Assembly: GCF_000195275.1 (NCBI RefSeq)
Contig: NC_015385.1
Location: forward strand, 1,814,501-1,878,500
From: Treponema succinifaciens DSM 2489
Lineage (GTDB): Bacteria; Spirochaetota; Spirochaetia; Treponematales; Treponemataceae
Direction: 5' to 3'
Length of the DNA stretch: 64,000 bases
Within the stretch, counting starts at the first letter, position 1, and each line of letters begins with the position of its first letter. The translations under genes and the position numbers were made by a program. Of this stretch, positions 25,631-33,560 are shown piece after piece. The notes beneath the pieces were generated by a model, which was not told the origin of the DNA, did not search any database, and saw only the letters and a program-made list of their open reading frames with translations.

Positions 25631-25742
25631 CTAAGTTTTCAAAAGAAGCATACGTTTTAACTTTTCGTTAATTTTACTTTTAAAGTCAAAACTAAACAAA
25701 AATTTTATAACCTAGATTCAGACAGCATCAAGCATTCGTATT

Positions 25743-27026
25743 TCAGGGCAAACGCATGTAAAAATTTTTTGTTTTAAATCTCTAAACTACTATTTAAAAA
25801 ATGCACAAAATGGTAAAATTCCCCTTGGGTGGAATTATGCTTTTAAGAGAAAGTCTGGAAGAAATAGACGATTTTAGAGTAAAAAGGTGCAGGAAGTTTG
25901 AACTGGCTGATATTTTCCTGCTGGTTTTGTTCGGGCTGCTAAGCGGCATCAAGGACATTGAGCACATAGCTGAATGGGCGGAGGAAGCGGAAGAGTCCAT
26001 CAAGGGGCTGGTGAAGTTTGAGTTCGGTCCGCCAAGTGCCGACACAATTCTCCGGGTTTTCAGAAATGTGAACGCAGATAAAATCGAGAAAGTTTTTATA
26101 AAGTGGGCTCATGGAATTTACGAGAAAGTAAAAATTGAACCGGACAGAACAATTGTTGCCATCGACGGAAAGACGATGTGCGGCTCAAACAAGGTCACGG
26201 GAGCAAAGGGAATTCACATTGTAAGTGCATGGGCAGATGAACTGTCCCTCATTCTTGGGCAGGTAAAGACAGATGAAAAGTCAAATGAAATCACTGCAAT
26301 TCCTGAGCTTCTGGAACTGATTGATATAAGGGGAATGATAATCACAATCGATGCAATGGGCTGCCAGAAAAAAAATCTGCGAGAAAATTAAGGAAAAAAA
26401 AGACAGACTATGTTCTTTCTTTGAAAGGAAATCAAAGCACGACACACGAAGCCGTAAAAGACTTTTTCTCTATGGATGAAAAGGAGCTTGCAAAATACGG
26501 AGTTATAAAAAGCGAAAAGGAATGTAATCCTGACCATGGACGAATTGAAAACAGGCAGTATTACCTCTGCACGAACCTGTCGTGGCTGGAGAATAAAGAT
26601 GAGTGGCCGGGGACTTAAGGCTGTTGCCATGGCACGGGAAGAACGGACTGTAAATGGAAAAACTTCCACAGACATCAGGTTTTTTCTAACTTCACTTGAT
26701 AACATTGAACTTGTGAAAAAATCAATTCGACTACACTGGGGAATTGAAAACCGCCTTCACTGGTGTCTTGATATGACTTTCAATGAGGACTACAAAAGGC
26801 ACCGAAAGGATCATAGTCCGGAAAACATGACAGTTATGCGCCGGCTTGCATTAAATATCTTACGCCAAGCAGAAAAACCGGAGAATAAAAAACAGGACAG
26901 TTTAAGCAAGCGCACGATCTGGTTTCGGGAAAACCGCCAGTTCCGCCAAACGGTTTTAAGGCTCCTTTAAAATTTCACACTTTCTGTAATTTTATCAGAA
27001 AGTGTTTTTACATGCGTTTGCCCTGA
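25743..27026 (+). mobile_element. ISAs1-family insertion sequence, decayed
   Basis: About 1.28 kb bounded by perfect 22-bp inverted repeats, left 25743-25764 and right 27005-27026, starting TCAGGGCAAACG. The interior is a single ISAs1/H-repeat-type transposase broken by three frameshifts. No convincing target-site duplication is visible at the borders. Confidence 0.85.
25801..26970 (+). pseudogene. ISAs1-family transposase with three frameshifts
   Basis: DDE transposase of the ISAs1 type, about 375 aa when rejoined. Frame 1 (25801-26391) has the N-terminal DDE_Tnp_1-associated domain (RRCRKFELADIFLLVLFGLLSG-like, FGPPSADTILRVFR) and the first catalytic Asp in VAIDGKTM, then ITIDAMGCQKK. It shifts at an 8-A run (26368-26375) and again at an 8-A run (26394-26401). 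The middle part contains LKGNQSTTHEAV and HGRIENRQYY. A GGGG at about 26607 shifts it once more into KAVAMAREER, RLHWGIENRLHWCLDM (with the catalytic Glu) and MRRLALNILR. All three lesions look like one extra base in a homopolymer, so sequencing error is possible. Confidence 0.85.
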
Positions 27027-27052
27027 GGAGTCATTCGGAGAGGAGACAGCCT

Positions 27053-27259
27053 ATGATAAAAACAGGTGTACCTTATGGAAGTGATGTATCTGCAGGAAAA
27101 TACAGATGTGATGACTGTGGATACATTTATACAAATCAGTCTAAAACCTCTTTACCACCATGTCCGCGGATTAATCAAATTCCACATTATCGGCATTCTT
27201 GGACGATATTAAATGGACAAGGTGATGCAAAAATTGATCCATATCCTTATGGCCGATAA
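27053..27259 (+). CDS. Small zinc-ribbon-like protein
   Basis: 68 aa starting at 27053 after AGGAG (27041-27045). One clear CDDCGY knuckle at residues 19-24 and a lone Cys in PPCPR give a rubredoxin/zinc-ribbon-like look (KYRCDDCGYIY). Similar small proteins accompany stress or toxin loci, but no function can be claimed. It lies just outside the IS right end, so its natural promoter may have been removed by insertion. Confidence 0.55.
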   Translation: MIKTGVPYGSDVSAGKYRCDDCGYIYTNQSKTSLPPCPRINQIPHYRHSWTILNGQGDAKIDPYPYGR

Positions 27260-27368
27260 CTAATTTTTTAAGGATGGAAGATATAGACTCCTTGATATAT
27301 CTTGCGTCCTTAACATTTCAGTCTTTTCAGCATCAGAAAAAATGTTGCTATAATTGAATAAGGAAATT

Positions 27369-27723
27369 ATGTTTTGTGAAGATTATTTCGAATTAAAATT
27401 GCCAAAGCGAAAACTCCAGGAACTAAATGAAAGACTTACAGGTTGCGAATATTGTAATTCTACTTATGATAGAGAAGATCATGAAACATACTTCTATGAG
27501 CCACATGAATCCTTTTATGATTTGCTAGAAGATATAGGATTCACAGATGAACAAAAGATAATTATTTATCAGAATATATCATGTCCAAATTGCGGATGTG
27601 ATTTAGATGCATATTCTGAGGTTACAGAAAATGAATACTTTCGATAAGAAAGATATCATAAACAATTTATTGAAAAAATTGCAAATAATGCAGCAACAAA
27701 AATAAAAGAGTTTTATGGTTAAT
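27369..27723 (+). pseudogene. Remnant of RES/HEPN-associated protein N-terminus
   Basis: The open part is 92 aa from the ATG at 27369 (AAGGAAATT upstream). It carries two zinc knuckles (GCEYC and CPNCGCD) around YEPHESFYDLLEDIGFTDEQK, a pattern seen at the N-terminus of RES-domain toxin proteins (HEPN_RES_NTD1-like). An in-frame TAA follows YFR, after which the same frame continues EERYHK... to a second stop at about 27723, and the RES catalytic domain is missing. The assignment is tentative. Confidence 0.5.
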
Positions 27724-27894
27724 TGTAATATCAAGTTGAAACAAGATATTTAAGCAGCATTTCCATGTGAAGCGCGGCTTTATCTTGGAATCTGCTTGCT
27801 TCTATATCTTTTTTCTCAATTTTGAACAAGAAGACACCCTCTTTCAGGCAGATTCAGGTTGTTTTCTTGTTTTTTTTTGCCCATCTCATCTGAA

Positions 27895-27932
27895 CGGAGA
27901 TTCCCGGGTTCGAGTCCCGGAGCTGGGCTTAG
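27895..27932 (+). other. tRNA-like T-arm/acceptor fragment, candidate attachment site
   Basis: CCGGG-TTCGAGT-CCCGG is a perfect tRNA T-arm (5-bp stem, 7-nt loop with TTC), followed by AGCTGGGC, which would be a 7-nt acceptor 3' strand plus discriminator. Upstream GCCCATCT could pair with it (one mismatch), but there is no room for D- and anticodon arms, so this is not a whole tRNA. tRNA 3' ends are common att sites for ICEs, and ParA starts 110 bp downstream. The 27724-28035 stretch otherwise holds no gene. Confidence 0.45.
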
Positions 27933-28035
27933 GCATTTGCCTAGAAAATTTTCTCTTTCATAAGGGCGGCTAAAAAACGTCTTGGGCGGGCAGAAACGGC
28001 CAGCCTTTTGAAAGAGTCTTTCGGAAGGAAATATT

Positions 28036-28809
28036 ATGGTAATCACGTACTCAAGCATGAAAGGCGGAGTCGGAAAGACAACAGACTCCATTCTGACGGC
28101 GACAAACCTCGCGGCAAGAGGCTTCAAGGTTCTTTATTTCGACCTCGACCCGAACAACTCAGGAACAATGTACTTCACGGCAGGAATTGAGAACATCGCC
28201 GAGACAATCGAGCGGTGCAATGTCTTTGAATCGCTCAGCCACAACAGCATAGAAAACTACGCGGTCAAGTCAAGGGTCAAGAACATCGACATAATTCCGA
28301 GCCACCTGAACATATACAAATTGAGAGGAATCGGATACAACGAGCTTCAGAAGACACTGCGCGGAAACGGATACGACTACGTTATAATCGACACAGCTCC
28401 GACCTACGACAACATTGTCATAAACGCACTGATTGCCGCGGACATAATTCTCACGCCGCTTGAATTCACATCCTTCAACCTGACAACAACAAAATTTCTT
28501 CAAAGGCAAATCTACGACGACTGCCCGCAGCAGGCTGACAAGTGGTATCTGCTTTACTCTCACTGGCAGGAAAAAGTGGCTATGTTCCCCACATCAACGC
28601 AGTCCCAGTTCGTCCAGGTCTTTGAGAGCGAGTTCCAGAATATCCTTGACGTTCATATCCCACAGACATCCTCCGCCGACAAGTATGTCCAGACAAACGA
28701 GAAAATCAGCACGAAAAGCAGACTTGTCGGAGCAAGACGCCTTGCCACGGAAATCAACAAGCTCGTGAATATGCTGGCGGAAGGCAGCGGCGAGGTTGAC
28801 ACATTCTAG
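28036..28809 (+). CDS. parA: ParA-family partition ATPase
   Basis: 257-aa ParA/Soj/MinD-type ATPase that positions or maintains the element. The deviant Walker A is at residues 8-17 (MKGGVGKTTD), Walker A' YFDLDPNNSGT at about 33-44 and Walker B VIIDTAPTYDN at about 116-126. AAGGA before the ATG. It lacks an N-terminal HTH, so it is the short type Ib/chromosomal-like form. First gene of the mobile element's + strand module, followed 39 bp later by a ParB-like gene. Confidence 0.9.
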   Translation: MVITYSSMKGGVGKTTDSILTATNLAARGFKVLYFDLDPNNSGTMYFTAGIENIAETIERCNVFESLSHNSIENYAVKSRVKNIDIIPSHLNIYKLRGIGYNELQKTLRGNGYDYVIIDTAPTYDNIVINALIAADIILTPLEFTSFNLTTTKFLQRQIYDDCPQQADKWYLLYSHWQEKVAMFPTSTQSQFVQVFESEFQNILDVHIPQTSSADKYVQTNEKISTKSRLVGARRLATEINKLVNMLAEGSGEVDTF

Positions 28810-28810
28810 A

Positions 28811-28824
28811 CCGGCACGTGTCGG
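28811..28824. promoter_or_regulatory. CACGTG palindrome, site 1
   Basis: CCGGCACGTGTCGG between the parA stop and the ParB-like gene, one base pair away from perfect symmetry, followed by ATTTTT. Same core as sites at 34983 and 37018. Could be a ParB or repressor binding site, or an RNA hairpin. Confidence 0.6.
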
Positions 28825-28848
28825 CTGATTTTTACAGGAGAAAAATCT

Positions 28849-29994
28849 ATGGCAAAAAAACTCAGCATAATAACAGCAGGCGGAAATCTTCCGTTCGCAA
28901 ACAACGGACTCAAGCTGTCTGAAAATATCCTCATCGAGAAAATCGAGGAGCACGAGAAATTCAAGAGTCTGTTCTCGATAGACAAGACCCTTCTTGACCG
29001 CATTGCGTCCGACATGGAAAAGAACAGCTTCGACTCAAGCCAGCCGGTTCATATCTGGGTTACAAAAGGTGATGACGGAAAGGAACATAATTATCTTATA
29101 GATGGCTATACAAGAGTTGCAGCCAGTAAAATGGCAGGAATAAAAATGATTCCTTATTTCAAGCATACATTTGAAAGTTTTGAGGAAGCCCATCGTTATG
29201 CTCTTCATCTTCAGACTGACAGAAGAAATCTTAATGGAATAGACCTTTTGAAAAACATCCAGGAGCTTATGGGGAGCGACTACATCCAGAGCCTTGAGGG
29301 GAACAAGAACGAGGCTATAGGAAAAGAGCTTGGAATTTCGGAAAAAACAGTTGAACGCGCGAACAAAGTGAACAGCATGGCAAGCGACGAGCAGATTGAA
29401 AGAATCGAGAACGGAGAGGCTTCGCCGAATCAGATTTACAACGAAATTATCAATCAAGAAACCGTTGACGAGGAGGCGACCGATGAGCAGCGAGAAAGGA
29501 TTGAATCAGGAGAAGCAACGATAAAGGACATCTGCAAGGAAATCAAGGCTGAGAAGAAATCCCGAAAAGCGTCTAAGAAGAAATCTTCCGATGATGATAT
29601 TTCCGAATCCCTCTCCACAAACGAGGGTACTCCTGCAGGACTGAACTTCAACCATTCAGACGGAATCGAACGGCCGTCATACAGACTTTCCCCGGAAGAG
29701 GATTCCGAGCGCACAAAGGAACGAAAAGCGGCTTATGAAGCTGGACTGAAAAAAGGCAGCGACCTTGCCTACGAAATCTATGACTTCATTCTTTCGGAAA
29801 TTGAGAGCGGAAAATCTGCCGAAAAAATCCGCAATGACAGCCATTTTGACGATTTCTCTGTGGCAAGAATCTACAGGGCTTTTAATCTGTCTGATGAGCA
29901 GAAACAGGAAGAAGAAAAATCCTCTGATTCTGACAACGGTGATTCAGGCATTTCTGATTTTGATGATGACATCATCATGGGAGAATCTGTATGA
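28849..29994 (+). CDS. ParB-like protein
   Basis: 381-aa ParB/Srx-fold protein, partner of ParA. Residues about 38-130 form the ParB N-terminal domain: SIDKTLLDRIASDM, PVHIWV, YLIDGYTRVAASKMAG (equivalent of the DGHRR box) and LQTDRRNL. A helical DNA-binding middle part (GKELGISEKTVERANKV, an HTH, about 160-175) follows, then Glu/Lys-rich coiled-coil segments with the repeated ERIE-NGEA/ESGEA unit. The C-terminal 100 residues are very acidic and Ser/Asp-rich. GGAG precedes the ATG. The next gene overlaps by 4 bp. Confidence 0.82.
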   Translation: MAKKLSIITAGGNLPFANNGLKLSENILIEKIEEHEKFKSLFSIDKTLLDRIASDMEKNSFDSSQPVHIWVTKGDDGKEHNYLIDGYTRVAASKMAGIKMIPYFKHTFESFEEAHRYALHLQTDRRNLNGIDLLKNIQELMGSDYIQSLEGNKNEAIGKELGISEKTVERANKVNSMASDEQIERIENGEASPNQIYNEIINQETVDEEATDEQRERIESGEATIKDICKEIKAEKKSRKASKKKSSDDDISESLSTNEGTPAGLNFNHSDGIERPSYRLSPEEDSERTKERKAAYEAGLKKGSDLAYEIYDFILSEIESGKSAEKIRNDSHFDDFSVARIYRAFNLSDEQKQEEEKSSDSDNGDSGISDFDDDIIMGESV

Positions 29995-30383
29995 CTTTTA
30001 CAATGACCTTCAACGATGGCGATTTTCTTGAGCAGATTGAAAATATCAAAAGAGACGAGTCACTCTGCCTCATTACGAACAAGGAAAAAGCTTTTATCTC
30101 AAAGGAAAAATTAGAAGAAAAGGGTTTTGAGAACTACCACTTTTTTGAACTAGAAAACAGCGAAACCTGCAGTAAAGAATTTCTTGACCTTATAAAAACT
30201 ATCTTCAGAACTCCATGCTTTACGATTGTCATGGACGGTGTTGACATAGGCAAAAAACCGATAAAAGACCAGCTGGTTAAATGGGTCTATGGTTATGCCA
30301 ATACGTATGGTCTATTTCACATAATATGCAATATGTCATTGTATAGAAGTTTTCTCATGCAACTCACAGACGAAACGGAGTAA
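29991..30383 (+). CDS. Unknown ICE protein
   Basis: 130 aa, soluble, acidic, Phe-rich, no recognised domain. The pattern (CLITNKEKAFISKEKL, FFELENSETCSKEFLDLIK, CFTIVMDGVDIG) suggests a small alpha/beta fold. Starts in ATGA overlap with the ParB-like gene, so co-translated with it, and ends 4 bp before a membrane protein gene. Confidence 0.6.
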   Translation: MTFTMTFNDGDFLEQIENIKRDESLCLITNKEKAFISKEKLEEKGFENYHFFELENSETCSKEFLDLIKTIFRTPCFTIVMDGVDIGKKPIKDQLVKWVYGYANTYGLFHIICNMSLYRSFLMQLTDETE

Positions 30384-30387
30384 AAAT

Positions 30388-30732
30388 ATGGCAACTGACT
30401 TAATTTTAAGACTTATTTTTCATTTTTTCATGACAATTGGAATCTGTATTTTGATCCATGTCTTCTTTTCTGGGTTTGACTTGTATGAAAACTTCTTAGC
30501 TATTTTTATACCATTAATATTCTTTGCTGTATCGACTACTCTTGCTTTTATCGCGGTCCAAAACTACATCCAGTCAAATTCTGAGGAAAAAAACTGCTAT
30601 GAAATAACTGTCAATGAGAAGTCATTCAAAACATCTGATTTCAAGACAAAACTGGACGGCTCAATAGAGTTCACAGCTAACGACGGAACAGTAATCCGCG
30701 CGTCTGAATATGAGATAAAAAAACTAAATTAG
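30388..30732 (+). CDS. Small membrane protein, unknown
   Basis: 114 aa with two transmembrane helices (about 7-28 and 34-58) and a C-terminal cytoplasmic or periplasmic domain of ~50 residues containing short beta strands (YEITVNEKSFKTSDFKTKL). GGAG precedes the ATG. Part of the run of small genes between the ParB-like and Rep-like genes. No known family. Confidence 0.6.
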   Translation: MATDLILRLIFHFFMTIGICILIHVFFSGFDLYENFLAIFIPLIFFAVSTTLAFIAVQNYIQSNSEEKNCYEITVNEKSFKTSDFKTKLDGSIEFTANDGTVIRASEYEIKKLN

Positions 30733-30746
30733 CAAGGAGAGAACAA

Positions 30747-30896
30747 ATGTTTAAAGCTTTCAATTCAATAAAAGAAATTCTTCTAGTATTTTATCAAGTT
30801 CTGTTTGTAGAGGCAAAAGAAAGATACGAGATTACAGAATTTTATCTGGAGAAATGCGGCCACAACAAAAAAGTAAGGAATCTAATAAAAAAATGA
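30747..30896 (+). CDS. Small ORF (49 aa), unknown
   Basis: ATG at 30747 has a strong AAGGAGA ribosome site at 30734-30740. Encodes 49 aa beginning MFKAFNSIKEILLVFYQVLF, a possible membrane-associated helix, then a charged tail. Its TGA is overlapped by the next gene's ATG (ATGA at 30893), which supports both being real. Confidence 0.55.
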   Translation: MFKAFNSIKEILLVFYQVLFVEAKERYEITEFYLEKCGHNKKVRNLIKK

Positions 30897-31084
30897 CCGC
30901 AGGACAGTTTGCAGATATTGTCGCCGAGATGAGGGCGGCGCAGAAATGTTATTTCCGTACTCGTTCACAGAAATCTCTTGAAAAGTCAAAGGAGCTTGAG
31001 AAAAAAGTTGACGACATTATCGCCAAAAGAGAGGCAATGCAAAAAGGAAAACAGCTGAATCTGTTCGAGGAGATAAAAGAATGA
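30893..31084 (+). CDS. Small helical protein, unknown
   Basis: 63 aa, highly charged, predicted almost wholly helical (FADIVAEMRAAQKCYF, then Lys/Glu coiled coil) with a C-terminal KQLNLFEEIKE. QLNLFEE is a tail of the kind (QxxLF) that binds the DNA polymerase sliding clamp; this is an inference from the motif alone. Starts in ATGA overlap with the 49-aa ORF. Confidence 0.55.
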   Translation: MTAGQFADIVAEMRAAQKCYFRTRSQKSLEKSKELEKKVDDIIAKREAMQKGKQLNLFEEIKE

Positions 31085-31085
31085 A

Positions 31086-31172
31086 ATGGCATATTCTTTT
31101 TTATTCAACGCCTTTGTAGCTGCGGACATTATTTCTGAAATAGCCAAGCGAAAAAGAAAAAGGAATCGCTAA
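31086..31172 (+). CDS. Very small ORF (28 aa)
   Basis: 28 codons starting at 31086, MAYSFLFNAFVAADIISEIA then a KRKRKRNR basic tail. Tightly packed between neighbours (2 bp after the previous stop, stop abutting the next ATG), with GAGG/GAGA upstream. Short, so uncertain. Confidence 0.35.
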   Translation: MAYSFLFNAFVAADIISEIAKRKRKRNR

Positions 31173-31313
31173 ATGCCCCTAATAATCATAAACAAAAACG
31201 GCATAGACTTGGAGGAAATCGAGAGAATGCAGGACGAAAAAGATACATATGTAATTTCTGTCTCAGAATCTGTCCCAAAAGAGATAAAAAGAAGAGTTGA
31301 ATCAGGAGAATAG
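31173..31313 (+). CDS. Small ORF (46 aa), unknown
   Basis: 46 aa beginning MPLIIINKNGIDLEEIERM, an alpha/beta-looking mini-protein ending RRVESGE. ATG immediately follows the previous stop, and its end supplies the GGAG ribosome site of the metallopeptidase gene 3 bp later. Its ESGE end echoes the ESGEA segments in the ParB-like protein. Confidence 0.45.
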   Translation: MPLIIINKNGIDLEEIERMQDEKDTYVISVSESVPKEIKRRVESGE

Positions 31314-31316
31314 ACA

Positions 31317-32099
31317 ATGACAAACGAAGAAATCAAGAAAATACTTCTTTCTCTTGAAAAAGCAGACATAGACTTCTCAGTCACGCAAACAGGAAAAGTT
31401 TCTAAAAAAGTGAATGGGCTGTATGCACCTGCGACATTTGAAATTTTCCTTCACAACAAGAATTTCGCCACGGAAAATGAGCTTATATACACGGCAATCC
31501 ACGAATATACACATCACCTTATAAACTGTAAGCAAAAGAAGCTCGGTATTGAAGTGAAGAATGGTGGTAAAAGCCACACAGCGGAATTCTGGGCGAAATT
31601 CGATGACCTTCTGGAAAAAGCTGTCGAAGCAAAAATCTATACGAGAGAACGCTCTAAGGATTTGTCTGCTTTAATTGAAGAAGCAAAGGAGATTGACCGT
31701 GAAATCGTAAACCTAAAAAAGAAGCTCGGAAAGATTCTTTCAGAAATACATGAGAAATCCCAGGAAGAAAGCATCAGATTTGAGGACATACTTTCGCACG
31801 ACTTGAACATATCCAAGAATACGGCAGAAAAATGCCTTAAAAGCAAAAATATAGAAGAAAACTTCGGTCAAGATGAAATGGAAACAGTCCTCAAAGTAAA
31901 GGATTCACAGACTCAGCAAAACATAATAGACGGACTGAAAAAAGGTAAAACAATAAACCAGGCTTCTGCTTCCATAAAAAAAGACAAAAACTCATCGCCG
32001 TATGAAAAACTCACAAAAGAAAAAGCCAGGCTGGAAAAAACAATTCAACAGCTTGAAGAGCGACTGGAAATAGTTTCAGAAAAACTGAGCAGAATGTAG
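31317..32099 (+). CDS. SprT-like zinc metallopeptidase with coiled coil
   Basis: 260 aa. The zinc motif HEYTHH (H62, E63, H66) and a downstream H87 (GKSHTAEFW) match the HExxH...H layout of SprT/WSS1-like or related small metallopeptidases that often cleave DNA-bound proteins. Residues about 110-170 are a helical linker; about 150-195 looks like an HTH-type repeat (EDILSHDLNISKNTAEKCLKS); the last 40 residues are a coiled coil. Probably acts on proteins bound to element DNA, by inference. GGAG at 31305-31308 precedes the ATG. Confidence 0.7.
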   Translation: MTNEEIKKILLSLEKADIDFSVTQTGKVSKKVNGLYAPATFEIFLHNKNFATENELIYTAIHEYTHHLINCKQKKLGIEVKNGGKSHTAEFWAKFDDLLEKAVEAKIYTRERSKDLSALIEEAKEIDREIVNLKKKLGKILSEIHEKSQEESIRFEDILSHDLNISKNTAEKCLKSKNIEENFGQDEMETVLKVKDSQTQQNIIDGLKKGKTINQASASIKKDKNSSPYEKLTKEKARLEKTIQQLEERLEIVSEKLSRM

Positions 32100-32112
32100 G
32101 AGAGCAGCCAAA

Positions 32113-32337
32113 ATGAAAGAAATAAAAAGCCTTCCTGATAAAAAGACAAAAAAAAACGCAATTTTTATAGCCACAAAGATTGCTCTTACAGTTCTTTTTC
32201 TAATTCTAAATATCTCAGTTATGGTTACCAAGGGAGAAAATCTACTGCTATTAATTTCCTCCATTCCGGTAACTCTTGCCTGCATTGCACTGCAAATAAT
32301 TGAGCATATCAGAGAAATAAGGAGTTGCAAGCAATGA
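32113..32337 (+). CDS. Small membrane protein, unknown
   Basis: 74 aa, basic N-terminus then two transmembrane helices (about 16-37 and 43-64). AGGAGAG lies 6 bp before the ATG. Its TGA overlaps the next gene's ATG by 3 bp (ATGA). No family recognised. Confidence 0.55.
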   Translation: MKEIKSLPDKKTKKNAIFIATKIALTVLFLILNISVMVTKGENLLLLISSIPVTLACIALQIIEHIREIRSCKQ

Positions 32338-32717
32338 AAAGCACATCCCTAACATTCTTGGTTTTTATAATTTCAATGCCATTTTTCTCATGCGATTCAG
32401 TGCCAGTGCAATATGGAAACTACGACAATGTCAAAGTGCTCAAAGCGACGGACTGGGACAGCAGATATATCATAAAAACTGATTCTGATGAATACATAGC
32501 ATGGAATGTCAGAAACTGCCTGTACAAAAGCCAGGACTATCTAAAAAGAAATACTGTTTCTTTCAGGAAAGGAAACACGGAAATAACTATCGTACAGGTT
32601 GACGAGCCTACTGACATGAAAAGCGTTACAGCCGTATGCAGCACAGCAACAAGAATAACAATCTATTCGACAATTCTTGACGTTAAAGAGATTTTAAGCA
32701 AGGAGGATTCAGAATGA
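32334..32717 (+). CDS. Small lipoprotein
   Basis: 127 aa starting at 32334 (MKSTSLTFLVFIISMPFFSCDS). A lipoprotein signal with lipobox FFSC (Cys20) places it in the envelope. The mature part is short beta strands with DNVKVLKATDWDSRYIIKTDSDEY. GGAG at 32319-32322. A conjugation- or exclusion-related envelope lipoprotein is possible but not supported by a recognised family. Overlaps its neighbours by ATGA at both ends. Confidence 0.6.
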   Translation: MKSTSLTFLVFIISMPFFSCDSVPVQYGNYDNVKVLKATDWDSRYIIKTDSDEYIAWNVRNCLYKSQDYLKRNTVSFRKGNTEITIVQVDEPTDMKSVTAVCSTATRITIYSTILDVKEILSKEDSE

Positions 32718-33031
32718 CAGAAATTGAAAGAAGACTTTACGGCAAATGCAGAACCGCCTTTGAAAGCTCGTGCGGAGCGGAATTCCGTCTTTATTCGAAT
32801 GGAAAATTCTCCGCAGAAGCAATGAAAATTCTCAAATCAAAAGACTTTTCTTTTTCACTGGAAGAATCAGAGGAGAACCAGCAATCCTGTTTTTCAGCAG
32901 TTCTTTCCACAAAAGAATCCTATGCCTGTCTCTGTTTCATAGCAAAAATACGGCACGAGGAAAAAATGGAGCAGGATTTAAAGAAAATCATTGATGCGCT
33001 TGCGAAGAATACAGAGAAAGACAGCGAATAG
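32714..33031 (+). CDS. Unknown ICE protein
   Basis: 105 aa, soluble, mixed fold, starts with ATGA overlap after AAGGAGG. Contains YSNGKFSAEAMKIL and a Cys-rich strand SYACLCFIAKI, ending in a Lys/Glu helix. No family recognised. Confidence 0.5.
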   Translation: MTEIERRLYGKCRTAFESSCGAEFRLYSNGKFSAEAMKILKSKDFSFSLEESEENQQSCFSAVLSTKESYACLCFIAKIRHEEKMEQDLKKIIDALAKNTEKDSE

Positions 33032-33053
33032 TTTATAACAAGGAGAATAACGA

Positions 33054-33290
33054 ATGAAGAAAAATGAAAAGGAAACTGCCATTTTGATTGCTGTATGTGC
33101 CTTTATCTCATTGCTTATTTTGAGTCCATTTATGTTTTTTCTACTTAGCAATGAACACAAGACGGAAACAGTATATTCAAATTATATGACCATCAAGAAC
33201 AAATATACAAAAGTAAAACCAGCAGAAAAAGAGGCGTTTGCAATTCTAGGTGGTATCAGTTATCTCAACTTTACAGAACAAAATTCTTGA
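33054..33290 (+). CDS. Small single-pass membrane protein
   Basis: 78 aa, KKNEKE start, one transmembrane helix at about 9-32, then a soluble C-terminal segment. AAGGAG lies 8 bp before the ATG. Unknown. Confidence 0.5.
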   Translation: MKKNEKETAILIAVCAFISLLILSPFMFFLLSNEHKTETVYSNYMTIKNKYTKVKPAEKEAFAILGGISYLNFTEQNS

Positions 33291-33323
33291 CATTGCTGAA
33301 TACAAGCAAGACAGCGAGCAGCC

Positions 33324-33560
33324 ATGAACTACATATCTACACTCCAGCAGAAAGGATACATCGAGACTCTCTCAAACCGCACGGAATCAGCCCATGCTCA
33401 GAAGCTCACAGATGACGACTTCGCAGCAAGAATAACGTCCGTCTTTCTTCCTTTTATCGACGTGGACATTCCGGACGGAAAATTCATTCTGCTGCAGGAA
33501 AAAATAAAAGAAATTCTCCGTGAGCACGGCAGAAATCTTCAGAAGGAGGAAAAGGCATGA
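33324..33560 (+). CDS. Small unknown protein before Rep-like gene
   Basis: 78 aa, helical (AQKLTDDDFAARITSVFLPFI; LQEKIKEILREHGRNLQKEEK). Overlaps the start of the Rep-like gene by 4 bp (ATGA) and provides its GGAGG ribosome site. Probably co-expressed with replication functions. Confidence 0.55.
   Translation: MNYISTLQQKGYIETLSNRTESAHAQKLTDDDFAARITSVFLPFIDVDIPDGKFILLQEKIKEILREHGRNLQKEEKA

Noticed and set aside
27870-27932. Complete tRNA gene
   Set aside because: A T-arm and acceptor strand are present, but only about 17 nt separate the possible 5' acceptor strand from the T-arm, so D- and anticodon arms cannot form.
28811-28840. Terminator between parA and the ParB-like gene
   Set aside because: The palindrome is followed by ATTTTT, but the same palindrome recurs at two sites without T-runs, so a regulatory role is more likely than termination.
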